This document shows, piece by piece, positions 35,206 to 41,771 of a stretch of 45,234 bases of DNA. The notes under the pieces are model-generated. The model made no database searches. It worked only from the letters and a program-made list of their open reading frames with translations, and was not told the origin of the DNA. This DNA comes from an uncultured Shimia sp. GTDB taxonomy: Bacteria > Pseudomonadota > Alphaproteobacteria > Rhodobacterales > Rhodobacteraceae. The translations under genes were made by a program, and so were the position numbers. How positions within the stretch are numbered: the stretch's first letter is position 1; each line of letters begins with the position of its first letter. The stretch covers positions 1 through 45,234 of the forward strand of contig NZ_CAJXIV010000021.1 of NCBI RefSeq assembly GCF_913054185.1, read 5' to 3'.

Positions 35206-35841
35206 ATGAAAACGACCTATCTTCCCGGCATTATTGCCATGGCTGCTATTGTTGTAGCCTCTAATATTCTTGTGCAATTCCTCTTTGGTCAGTGGCTGAC
35301 CTGGGGTGCATTCACCTACCCTCTCGCTTTTCTTGTGACCGACGTCATGAACCGCGTTTACGGGGCACCCGCCGCGCGAAAAGTGGTTTTTGCTGGTTTC
35401 ATCGTGGGTGTAATCTGTTCCTTCATTGGAACAAAGATCATGCTGCAGGGCGACGGCTTCACCTATCCAGCCGTGACTTTGCGTATTGCAATCGGCTCTG
35501 GATTCGCCTTCCTGACGGCGCAACTGCTTGATGTTGCTATCTTTGATCGGCTGCGCGAGGGCGCTTGGTGGCGGGCACCATTGGCGTCTACGCTGATCGG
35601 ATCCTCTTTGGACACTGCGATCTTCTTCACTGTCGCCTTCAGTGGCACGCTGAACATCCTTGAACCAAGCAACGACGTGAGCTGGGCAGGTGAGATGCTG
35701 CCTTTGCTGGGCGTTGGACCTGTGGTGCCGCTTTGGGTGAGCCTTGGCTTTGCTGACTGGTGCGTAAAGCTCTCGCTTGCGCTGATCGCTCTTGTGCCGT
35801 TCCGCATGATCGTGGGGTTTTTGACGGCACGCACCACATGA
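35206..35841 (+). CDS. yhhQ: Queuosine precursor transporter (YhhQ, VUT family)
   Basis: The 211-residue inner-membrane protein has about six hydrophobic segments. It matches the vitamin-uptake-like family that imports queuine or preQ0/preQ1 for tRNA modification: WGAFTYPLAFLVTDVMNRVYG and ARKVVFAGFIVGVICSFIG are diagnostic blocks. No Shine-Dalgarno sequence is visible before the ATG. The structured segment just upstream does not match known preQ1 riboswitch motifs by eye. It is not part of the mepA operon (99 bases gap). Confidence 0.9.
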   Translation: MKTTYLPGIIAMAAIVVASNILVQFLFGQWLTWGAFTYPLAFLVTDVMNRVYGAPAARKVVFAGFIVGVICSFIGTKIMLQGDGFTYPAVTLRIAIGSGFAFLTAQLLDVAIFDRLREGAWWRAPLASTLIGSSLDTAIFFTVAFSGTLNILEPSNDVSWAGEMLPLLGVGPVVPLWVSLGFADWCVKLSLALIALVPFRMIVGFLTARTT

Positions 35842-35853
35842 TTTTGTTTGACA

Positions 35854-35882
35854 TATCTCCATCCTGTGGCAGGCTGGAGATA
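35854..35882 (+). other. Imperfect hairpin after yhhQ
   Basis: TATCTCCA and TGGAGATA enclose a second stem CCTG and CAGG with a TGG loop and one mismatch. A TTGACA hexamer lies immediately upstream (35848-35853), but no -10 element is found at a normal distance. No T-run follows, so it is probably not a Rho-independent terminator. It begins the 310-base gene-free stretch before arfB. Confidence 0.4.
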
Positions 35883-35892
35883 CGCGAAACAA

Positions 35893-36069
35893 ATTGAAGG
35901 GAGGTGCCCATTGTCTAGAGAAGCTATGGAGAACGAGGTCGGAACAGTTTGGGGGGAGCGCAGCTGAGGCAGCCCTTGGCTGACGTAAAGTCCGAATTGG
36001 TGTGATCCTAACCGATGCACCTCCAATCATCTCGAAGGGCTGCCTCCAACGCGGGAGGCGGCCCTTTTT
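35893..36069 (+). ncRNA. Candidate structured noncoding RNA or attenuating leader
   Basis: This stretch has no credible gene. GGAGGTGC (35900-35907) can pair exactly with GCACCTCC (36017-36024). GAGGCAGCCCTT (35966-35977) can pair exactly with AAGGGCTGCCTC (36035-36046). The latter is also the left arm of the terminator at 36035-36069, so the two structures are mutually exclusive, the layout of an attenuator or riboswitch. It could be a free small RNA ending at the terminator, or a leader for arfB. I find no match to 6S, SRP, cobalamin, TPP, FMN or SAM families by eye. Confidence 0.35.
36035..36069 (+). terminator. Rho-independent terminator before arfB
   Basis: A 13-bp stem including GGGCTGCCTCC and GGAGGCGGCCC (one G-T pair) with a six-base loop AACGCG is followed by TTTTT. 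The best-formed terminator in the window. It would end transcripts from yhhQ or the putative RNA. Confidence 0.85.
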
Positions 36070-36102
36070 GTTGCCGCGTTAACCCCTCAAAGTCACCCAA
36101 AA

Positions 36103-36146
36103 ACCACGTCGGTATCACGTCAGTATTACGACTGTATTGCGGAGGT
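36103..36146. repeat. 11-bp tandem array, four units, overlapping the upstream ribosome-binding site of arfB
   Basis: Units in exact phase are ACCACGTCGGT, ATCACGTCAGT, ATTACGACTGT and ATTGCGGAGGT. Read on the minus strand they fit ACNGWCGYNAT, the same unit as the array at 18146-18200. The fourth unit is divergent and contains GGAGGT (36141-36146), a Shine-Dalgarno sequence four bases before ATG 36151. The array lies between the terminator and the arfB gene, where its promoter should be. Confidence 0.75.
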
Positions 36147-36210
36147 GCGTATGTTGAGCGCATACCAAGGCGTAAATCTTAATGGTAGGCCGCGCAACGC
36201 GGAAAGAGAC

Positions 36211-36633
36211 ATGCTGCGGATCAGCGACGAGATCACAATTGAAGACTGGGAGCTGACGGAACAGTTCATGCGCGCCAGCGGACCTGGCGGGCAGAATGTG
36301 AACAAAGTTGCCACCGCTGTGGAGCTGCGTTTTGAAGCGGCGCGTGCGCCTGCGCTTACTCCGCAGGTGAAGGCACGCCTCAAGAGATTGGCCGGACGAC
36401 GCTGGACCAAAGACGGTGCCATCATCATTCAATGTGACGAAACCCGTAGCCAAGCCCGCAACCGCGACATTGCTCGGGAGCGCTTAGCCGAACTGATCCG
36501 CAAATCCCTGGTGGCGCCAAAGCGGCGGATCAAAACCAAACCCACCTACGGCAGCCAGCAACGTCGCCTGAAATCCAAAAAGGTCCGTGGTGACGTTAAG
36601 GCGATGCGGGGCAAGGTCTCCCGCGACGACTGA
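36211..36633 (+). CDS. arfB: Alternative ribosome-rescue factor ArfB (peptidyl-tRNA hydrolase)
   Basis: The 140-residue protein releases peptides from ribosomes stalled without a stop codon. It has the class-I release-factor GGQ motif in ASGPGGQNVNKVATA and a basic C-terminal tail (KRRIKTKPTYGSQQRRLKSK, KAMRGK) that enters the empty mRNA channel. With the ATG at 36211 the protein has the same length as E. coli ArfB, and GGAAAG precedes it. However, ATG 36151 in the same frame has a better ribosome binding site (GGAGGT) and would add 20 residues (MLSAYQGVNLNGRPRNAERD). Either or both may be used. Confidence 0.92.
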   Translation: MLRISDEITIEDWELTEQFMRASGPGGQNVNKVATAVELRFEAARAPALTPQVKARLKRLAGRRWTKDGAIIIQCDETRSQARNRDIARERLAELIRKSLVAPKRRIKTKPTYGSQQRRLKSKKVRGDVKAMRGKVSRDD

Positions 36634-36700
36634 TTGTGGGGTTGCAGCCCCCCTGCTTCGAGCGCAGTAATGGCGCGGGAGCAAATTGAGGGAGCAATCC

Positions 36701-37966
36701 ATGTCGGATGCATTGGCGCGGCGCAAGCGGCTGTTGGGGCCACATGTCACTACCTTTTACAAAGAGCCGGTGCACCTTGCACGTGGCGAGGGGGTTTGGC
36801 TGTGGGACACGGACGGACGCAAATATTTGGACTGCTACAACAACGTGCCACATGTCGGGCATTGCCATCCCCGTGTGGTGGAGGCGATCGCTACACAAGC
36901 CGCGACGCTGAACACCCATACACGTTATGTACATGACGGCATTTTGGATTACGGCGAGGCGCTTACTGCGAAGTTTGACCATGACCTGACCAGCATGGTG
37001 ATGGTTTGCTCCGGCTCTGAGGCCAACGACGTGGCGTTGCGCATGGCGCAGGCGATGACCGGCAAGACCGGTGTGATCACCACAGACAACACCTATCACG
37101 GCAACACCTCTGCGGTGAGCCAGCTTAACAGCTCCAAAACCCCGATTGGTGGGTTTAAAGACCATGTGAAGCGTGTGCCTGCACCGGACAATATGGCTCC
37201 GGTTGGCGGCACGCGCGAGGGTCAGGCGGCGGCGTTTGCCGCAGCCGTGAAAGACGCAATTGCAGAGCTTGCGGCGTCAGAGCACGGGCTGTCTGCGCTG
37301 ATCATTTGTCCGTACTTTGCCAACGAAGGTTTCCCCACACTGGAGAAAGGCTTCCTCGATGAGGCCGTTGCAGCGGTGAAGGCGGCGGGCGGCATTGTGA
37401 TTGCCGATGAGGTGCAACCGGGGTTTGGCCGGATTGGCAGCCATTGGTGGGGGCATCAGAAACTGGGCTTTGCGCCGGATATCGTGACGCTGGGCAAACC
37501 GATGGCAAACGGACATCCGGTGGCAGCGACGATCACACGTCCGGAAATCCTGACTGCGTTTCAGGAAGGCTTCAAATATTTTAACACCTTTGGCGGCAAC
37601 CCGGTGAGCGCGGCGGCGGCGCATGCGGTGCTCAATGTGATCGAGGACGAAGGCTTGGTCGCCAATGCGGCGGACGTGGGTTCCTACGCGGTAGCGCAGT
37701 TGAAAGAACTGCAGACACGGTATGACGTGATTGCCGATGTGCGCGGCTCGGGCTTGTTCCTTGGCGTGGAACTCTGGCGCGACGGGAAACCGGCCACAGA
37801 AATTTGCACAGCGATGATTGACGAGATGCGCGACCGTGGCGTGCTGCTGCACAGCGAAGGGCGTTACGACAACACGCTCAAAATTCGCCCGCCCTGTGCG
37901 TTTGACCGTAGCAATGCAGACCTGTTGGTGGAGACCCTAAATTCGGCGTTTGAGGCGGTGCTATGA
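36701..37966 (+). CDS. Class-III aminotransferase-fold phospho-lyase (ethanolamine-P/phosphohydroxylysine type)
   Basis: The 421-residue PLP enzyme matches the AGXT2L branch of class-III aminotransferases. Diagnostic blocks are KYLDCYNNVPHVGHCHPRVV (ethanolamine-phosphate phospho-lyases have a near-identical block), MVCSGSEANDVALRMAQ, DEVQPGFGRIG with Asp236, and TLGKPMANGHPV with Lys266. That branch removes phosphate and ammonia from O-phosphoethanolamine or 5-phosphohydroxylysine and does not transaminate. It ends overlapping the kinase gene by four bases (ATGA). The start at 36701 follows GAGGGAG. The physiological substrate is not determined by the sequence; ordinary aminotransfer remains possible. 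Confidence 0.82.
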   Translation: MSDALARRKRLLGPHVTTFYKEPVHLARGEGVWLWDTDGRKYLDCYNNVPHVGHCHPRVVEAIATQAATLNTHTRYVHDGILDYGEALTAKFDHDLTSMVMVCSGSEANDVALRMAQAMTGKTGVITTDNTYHGNTSAVSQLNSSKTPIGGFKDHVKRVPAPDNMAPVGGTREGQAAAFAAAVKDAIAELAASEHGLSALIICPYFANEGFPTLEKGFLDEAVAAVKAAGGIVIADEVQPGFGRIGSHWWGHQKLGFAPDIVTLGKPMANGHPVAATITRPEILTAFQEGFKYFNTFGGNPVSAAAAHAVLNVIEDEGLVANAADVGSYAVAQLKELQTRYDVIADVRGSGLFLGVELWRDGKPATEICTAMIDEMRDRGVLLHSEGRYDNTLKIRPPCAFDRSNADLLVETLNSAFEAVL

Positions 37967-38922
37967 ACAATCAAGAGGCCATTGTGGCCGCGCAGGAGGC
38001 GCTGAAGGCTTGGGGTGTGGAGATGACTCCTCGGTTGATCAAAAACCGTGAGAACATCGTGCTGGAAGCGGCTGGGCCGGATGGACAGCGCGCCGCACTG
38101 AGGCTGCACCGGCCAGGCTATCAAAGTGATGATGCGATCCGCTCTGAGCTTTGGTGGTCTGAAGCTTTGGTTGCATCTGGAATGGTAGTGCCACAGCCAA
38201 TCCGCACGTTAGCTGGCGAAGTGTTGGCAACGGGCGGTGAACGCGTTGCTTCTTTGGTGACTTGGCTGGACGGTGAGCCACTGGGCGAAGGTGGCGTACA
38301 ATTGGCCATGCCTGAGGCGGAGCAGGAACGTCTGCATGAGGCCCTGGGGGCAGAATTGGCGCGGTTGCATGTGGCAAGTGATGCCATGACCCGACCAGAA
38401 GCGTTTGAGCGTGAGGTTCTGGATTTGGAGGCTTTGCTCGGAGAGACCCCATCTTGGGGGCAGTTCTGGGAGAATACCAGCCTTTCAGAAGAGGAAGCAG
38501 CGCTGCTGCTGTCGTGCCGTGAGAAGCTGCGGGCTGTGATTTCGGCGCATGCGGAGGCGGGGGGCGACTTTGGCCTGATCCATGCGGACGCGTTGCGGGA
38601 AAACGTTTTGGTTCAGGCGAGTGATGCGCGTTTGATCGATTTTGACGACGGTGTGTTTGGCTTCCGCATGTATGAGCTGGGCGTGGCCATGTCGCAGAAT
38701 TGGGATCAGGCCAATGAGTCGGCCTTGGGCACAGCCTTGTTGCGGGGGTATGCGTCTGTGCGGGCCTTGCCGGAGGGCGCGGCGCAGCTTCTTGAGGCCT
38801 TTACCGTGATGCGGGCGATGGCGTCTTGCGGCTGGGTCATTGGCCGCTATGCCGATGACCATCCGGCGGTGCGGGACTATGCCGAACGCGCAATTGCCAT
38901 GGCAGAGCGCTATTTGGCTTAA
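37963..38922 (+). CDS. Aminoglycoside-phosphotransferase-fold kinase paired with the phospho-lyase
   Basis: The 319-residue kinase has the choline/APH fold: the catalytic loop is HADALRENV (His207, Asp209, Asn214) and the metal-binding loop DFDDGVFGF (Asp226). The N-lobe (LIKNRENIVLEAAG) resembles the nucleotide-binding sheet. Hydroxylysine kinase, which supplies the 5-phosphohydroxylysine phospho-lyase, has this fold. The gene overlaps the lyase gene by four bases, so the pair probably works in sequence: phosphorylate an amino alcohol, then eliminate phosphate. The overlap of the stop with the hxlR stop on the other strand is four bases. Confidence 0.82.
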   Translation: MNNQEAIVAAQEALKAWGVEMTPRLIKNRENIVLEAAGPDGQRAALRLHRPGYQSDDAIRSELWWSEALVASGMVVPQPIRTLAGEVLATGGERVASLVTWLDGEPLGEGGVQLAMPEAEQERLHEALGAELARLHVASDAMTRPEAFEREVLDLEALLGETPSWGQFWENTSLSEEEAALLLSCREKLRAVISAHAEAGGDFGLIHADALRENVLVQASDARLIDFDDGVFGFRMYELGVAMSQNWDQANESALGTALLRGYASVRALPEGAAQLLEAFTVMRAMASCGWVIGRYADDHPAVRDYAERAIAMAERYLA

Positions 38923-39365
38923 TCGCGGTTGGCCTCAACCCAGATAGATGTCGATGTAATTTCGGTGCCCGTATTAGTGTCGATCACTTTGGGCGCCGTG
39001 GGTTGGCGCGTTTCTCGGTCCAGAAAACGGTAGGGTTCCGGCTTGTCCGTCGGCAAGTGGGCTTGCGCCCAACCTGTCATGGCTTGCATCACCGGCACAA
39101 AATCCTTGGCGGATTGCGTGGGATGATACTCATGTCGCAGCGGGCGCTGCTGATACGGTTTGCGCTCCAATAGGCCGTGGGCCTCCAACCGCTTGAGGCG
39201 GTCGGAGAGCACATGGCGGGTGATTCCCAACCGTTTCTGAATGTCGTCAAAGCGACGAATGCCAAACAGCGTGTCGCGCAGGATCAGCAGCGTCCAGCGG
39301 TCGCCAAGCACTGACATGGTGCGGGCCACGGAGCAGCCTTCGTTGGGGAGATCGGTCCATTTCAT
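38919..39365 (-). CDS. HxlR-family transcriptional regulator
   Basis: The 148-residue winged-helix regulator has the HxlR signature: CSVARTMSVLGDRWTLLILR, then GIRRFDDIQKRLGITRHVLS and DRLKRLEAHGLLERKPYQQR. Cys11 precedes the first helix, where family members such as HypR sense oxidants or electrophiles, so redox control is possible. ATG 39365 is preferred over the in-frame GTG at 39374. It diverges from the hydrolase across about 130 bases that hold three copies of a near-palindromic repeat, so it most likely controls itself and the hydrolase. Confidence 0.9.
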   Translation of the reverse strand: MKWTDLPNEGCSVARTMSVLGDRWTLLILRDTLFGIRRFDDIQKRLGITRHVLSDRLKRLEAHGLLERKPYQQRPLRHEYHPTQSAKDFVPVMQAMTGWAQAHLPTDKPEPYRFLDRETRQPTAPKVIDTNTGTEITSTSIWVEANRD

Positions 39366-39399
39366 GTCTGACACCTAACATCTCTGGTTGGTTTTCCCA

Positions 39400-39420
39400 A
39401 TAGGTTCCAAAAACAGACCT
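39400..39420. promoter_or_regulatory. HxlR-type operator repeat, copy 1 (reverse)
   Basis: Read on the minus strand it is AGGTCTGTTTTTGGAACCTA plus T. It differs from copies 2 and 3 by the second half-site (AGGTC in place of AGTTC) and one extra T. It lies 35 bases upstream of the hxlR ATG. Confidence 0.6.
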
Positions 39421-39449
39421 TGACTCAGTTCTGTTTTGGAACCTATCTA
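39420..39449 (+). promoter_or_regulatory. Predicted hydrolase promoter
   Basis: TTGACT (39420-39425) and TATCTA (39444-39449) are 18 bases apart, near sigma-70 consensus. Operator copy 2 fills most of the spacer. Confidence 0.45.
39427..39446. promoter_or_regulatory. HxlR-type operator repeat, copy 2
   Basis: AGTTCTGTTTTGGAACCTAT contains GTTC-N7-GAAC as an inverted repeat. It lies between the promoter elements. Confidence 0.65.
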
Positions 39450-39456
39450 TATAGTG

Positions 39457-39477
39457 AGTTCTATTTTGGAACCCTAT
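39457..39477. promoter_or_regulatory. HxlR-type operator repeat, copy 3
   Basis: AGTTCTATTTTGGAACCC followed by TAT is a direct repeat of copy 2, spaced 30 bases from it, about three helical turns. It lies just downstream of the predicted promoter. Confidence 0.65.
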
Positions 39478-39499
39478 GAATTGATTTCGGGAGGTCCTC

Positions 39500-40408
39500 A
39501 TGACCGACAGCAGTGTTCCTTCAGTTGTGCGACGGCGGCGTAAGTTGCCTCAGATCCAAAAGTTGGCGCAGTTGGCGGCGCTGCGTAGCCAGATGTGGGT
39601 TCTGTCGCGCACATCACCGGACAAGGCAGCCACACGGTTGGCAGACCTGTTCACCACCCCTTCCCGCCCCACTGTCCGCCACTGGGAACATCGCGCCATG
39701 ACGCAGGCCCACTACGCGCGGCGGCGGTTTGGCAATCTTGGTTTCTTGTCCGTGTACCGATGGCGACCTGACAATGTCGCGCCCAAAGGTAAGGTCCTGC
39801 TGATGCACGGATTTGGCGGGCGTGTGAGCCAGCTCAGCGGCTTTGCAGAGGCTTTGGTGGCGGCTGGTTATGAGGTTGTAGGATTTGATGCCCCGGCGCA
39901 TGGGATGTCTCCCAACAACCGTGCCGCTTTGCCTGATTTTGTCGACGCGCTCGAGATGTTTGCCACGCAGGAAGGACCGTTTCACACGGTGATTGGGCAC
40001 TCCATGGGGGGCGCGGCTTTGGCCACGGCGCTGCGGCTTGGCATGGGCGCACAGCGGGCGGTGTTGATTGCGCCGCCGGTGTATCCGGGTACCTATTTGG
40101 CGCAGGCCGGGCGTATGTTGGGTGCTACAGAGAAGGTCACAGGTCGTGCACAAGCGTTGATAGAATCGCAGTATGGGCGGGCGTTTGATGAGTTTCGCAC
40201 GCCGCTCAATGCGTCGGTGCTCACACAAAATGCCCTGATCCTGCATGATCGCAGCGACCGGCAGGTGCCTTTGGCGGAGGGGCAATTGGTAGCTGCAGCG
40301 TGGCAGGATGCCAAACTGGAGGTCACCGAAGGCCTGGGACACACGCGCATTTTGCGGGACCCCAGCACAGTGGCCTTGGTGCAGAAGTTCCTGATGGAAA
40401 CTGTTTAG
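39500..40408 (+). CDS. Alpha/beta hydrolase
   Basis: The 302-residue serine hydrolase has the alpha/beta fold: oxyanion block LMHGFGGR (101-108), nucleophile elbow GHSMGGAA with Ser168, an acid near HDRSDRQ (Asp250 or Asp253), and His281 in LGHTRILRDP. The N-terminal ~60 residues are basic and extended, possibly an added segment, since the hydrolase core begins near residue 75. No signal peptide is seen. The start has a strong ribosome binding site (GGGAGG, five bases before the ATG). The divergent HxlR regulator and operators suggest the gene is induced by an electrophile or quinone; this is inference from the family. Confidence 0.88.
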   Translation: MTDSSVPSVVRRRRKLPQIQKLAQLAALRSQMWVLSRTSPDKAATRLADLFTTPSRPTVRHWEHRAMTQAHYARRRFGNLGFLSVYRWRPDNVAPKGKVLLMHGFGGRVSQLSGFAEALVAAGYEVVGFDAPAHGMSPNNRAALPDFVDALEMFATQEGPFHTVIGHSMGGAALATALRLGMGAQRAVLIAPPVYPGTYLAQAGRMLGATEKVTGRAQALIESQYGRAFDEFRTPLNASVLTQNALILHDRSDRQVPLAEGQLVAAAWQDAKLEVTEGLGHTRILRDPSTVALVQKFLMETV

Positions 40409-41697
40409 ACAATCACGTCCATTTCTTCCTGCTGACCCACGCCAAACACACGCTTGTAGCGCTCGATTTCGCTGGCGGGGCCCATGGCTTTGTTCGGGTT
40501 GTCCGACAGTTTGACCGTCGGCTTGTCGTTGGCTTTGATGGCTTTGCATACCATGGAGAATGGCGCGAGGCCTTCGCTTTGGGTCAAGCCACGGAAGTCA
40601 TTGGTGAGCAATGTGCCCCAGCCAAAGGACACGCGCACGCGGCCAGCAAATTGCATGTGCAATTCGGCAATTTTGGCGGTGTCCAGACCATCGGAGAAGA
40701 TCACCAGCTTCTTGGTGGGGTCTTCGCCGCGCTCTTTCCACCAACGAATGGCGATTTCCGCGCCTGTGGCGGGATCACCACTGTCGATGCGAATGCCGGT
40801 CCAGCCTGCAAGCCAATCCGGTGCGCCTTTCAAAAAGCCTTCGGTGCCATAGGTGTCCGGTAGAATGATGCGCAGGTTGCCTTCGTGCTCTTCATGCCAG
40901 TCCGCGAGAACTTGGTAAGGCGCTTGGCGCAACTCTTCATCATTTTTCGCCAGTGCGGAGAACACCATCGGTAATTCATGTGCGTTGGTGCCAATCGCTT
41001 CCAGATCGCGTTTCATCGCAATCAGACAGTTGGAGGTGCCAACAAATTTGTCACCCAAGCCTTCCACCATGGCCTGCACACACCAGTCTTGCCACAGATA
41101 GGAATGACGACGGCGGGTGCCAAAGTCCGCAATCCGCAGATCTGGCAGGGTGCGCAGATGGTCAATTTTTTCCCACAGCTTGGTCATGGCGCGGGCATAG
41201 AGCACTTGCAGCTCAAACTTGCGCATATCGTGCAGAACGGCGCGGCCGCGCAGCTCCATCAACACCGCCAAAGCCGGAATTTCCCACAGCATGACCTCGT
41301 GCCATTTGCCTTCAAACGTCAGCTCATATTGGCCGTCGCGCTTTTCCAGATGGTAGTCCGGCAGGCGCATGTTTTCGAACCACTCCATAAAGTCAGAACG
41401 GAACATCTGCCGCTTGCCGTAAAACGTGTTGCCGCGCAGGAACGTGCTTTCGCCACGGGAGAGCGACAGTGACTGGATATGGTCGAGCTGTTCACGCAAC
41501 TCGCCTTCGTCGATCAACTCTGCCAAACGGATGTTGGAGGATCGGTTGATCAGGCTAAAGGTGACATGCGCGTCAGGGCGATTGCGGAAAATCGACTGAC
41601 ACATCAGCAACTTATAAAAGTCGTTGTCGATGAGTGACCGCACAATGGGGTCAATCTTCCATTTATGGTTCCAGACGCGGGTGGCGATATCGACCAT
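40405..41697 (-). CDS. pncB: Nicotinate phosphoribosyltransferase
   Basis: The 430-residue enzyme makes nicotinate mononucleotide from nicotinate and PRPP for NAD salvage. It matches the PncB family: N-terminus with LIDNDFYKLLMCQSIF, DFGTRRRHSYLWQDWCVQAM, GTSNCLIAMKR, and the phosphate-binding IRIDSGDPATGAE. It follows the histidine kinase gene by 74 bases holding a weak terminator hairpin, so it may have its own promoter. pncA, which makes its substrate, lies 2.4 kb upstream on the same strand. Its stop overlaps the hydrolase stop by four bases. Confidence 0.95.
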   Translation of the reverse strand: MVDIATRVWNHKWKIDPIVRSLIDNDFYKLLMCQSIFRNRPDAHVTFSLINRSSNIRLAELIDEGELREQLDHIQSLSLSRGESTFLRGNTFYGKRQMFRSDFMEWFENMRLPDYHLEKRDGQYELTFEGKWHEVMLWEIPALAVLMELRGRAVLHDMRKFELQVLYARAMTKLWEKIDHLRTLPDLRIADFGTRRRHSYLWQDWCVQAMVEGLGDKFVGTSNCLIAMKRDLEAIGTNAHELPMVFSALAKNDEELRQAPYQVLADWHEEHEGNLRIILPDTYGTEGFLKGAPDWLAGWTGIRIDSGDPATGAEIAIRWWKERGEDPTKKLVIFSDGLDTAKIAELHMQFAGRVRVSFGWGTLLTNDFRGLTQSEGLAPFSMVCKAIKANDKPTVKLSDNPNKAMGPASEIERYKRVFGVGQQEEMDVIV

Positions 41698-41745
41698 AAT
41701 TTCTGGTCCTCACAGTCTTGTTTCGCCGTTAATACCCAGAAAATC

Positions 41746-41763
41746 AAAGGCCTGAAAGCCTTT
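41746..41763 (-). terminator. Weak hairpin between the histidine kinase and pncB
   Basis: AAAGGC and GCCTTT with a six-base loop, followed on the minus strand by GATTTTC. It may partly end kinase transcripts before pncB. Confidence 0.4.
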
Positions 41764-41771
41764 ATGGCGCA

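Noticed and set aside
35179-36030. Minus-strand open frame of 283 codons across yhhQ and the noncoding stretch
   Set aside because: It runs antisense to yhhQ, has a low-complexity basic composition and no recognisable domain; yhhQ on the other strand is a clear family member.
35854-36069. 6S, SRP or tmRNA gene
   Set aside because: No conserved motif of these families can be recognised; the region is reported only as an unassigned structured RNA candidate.
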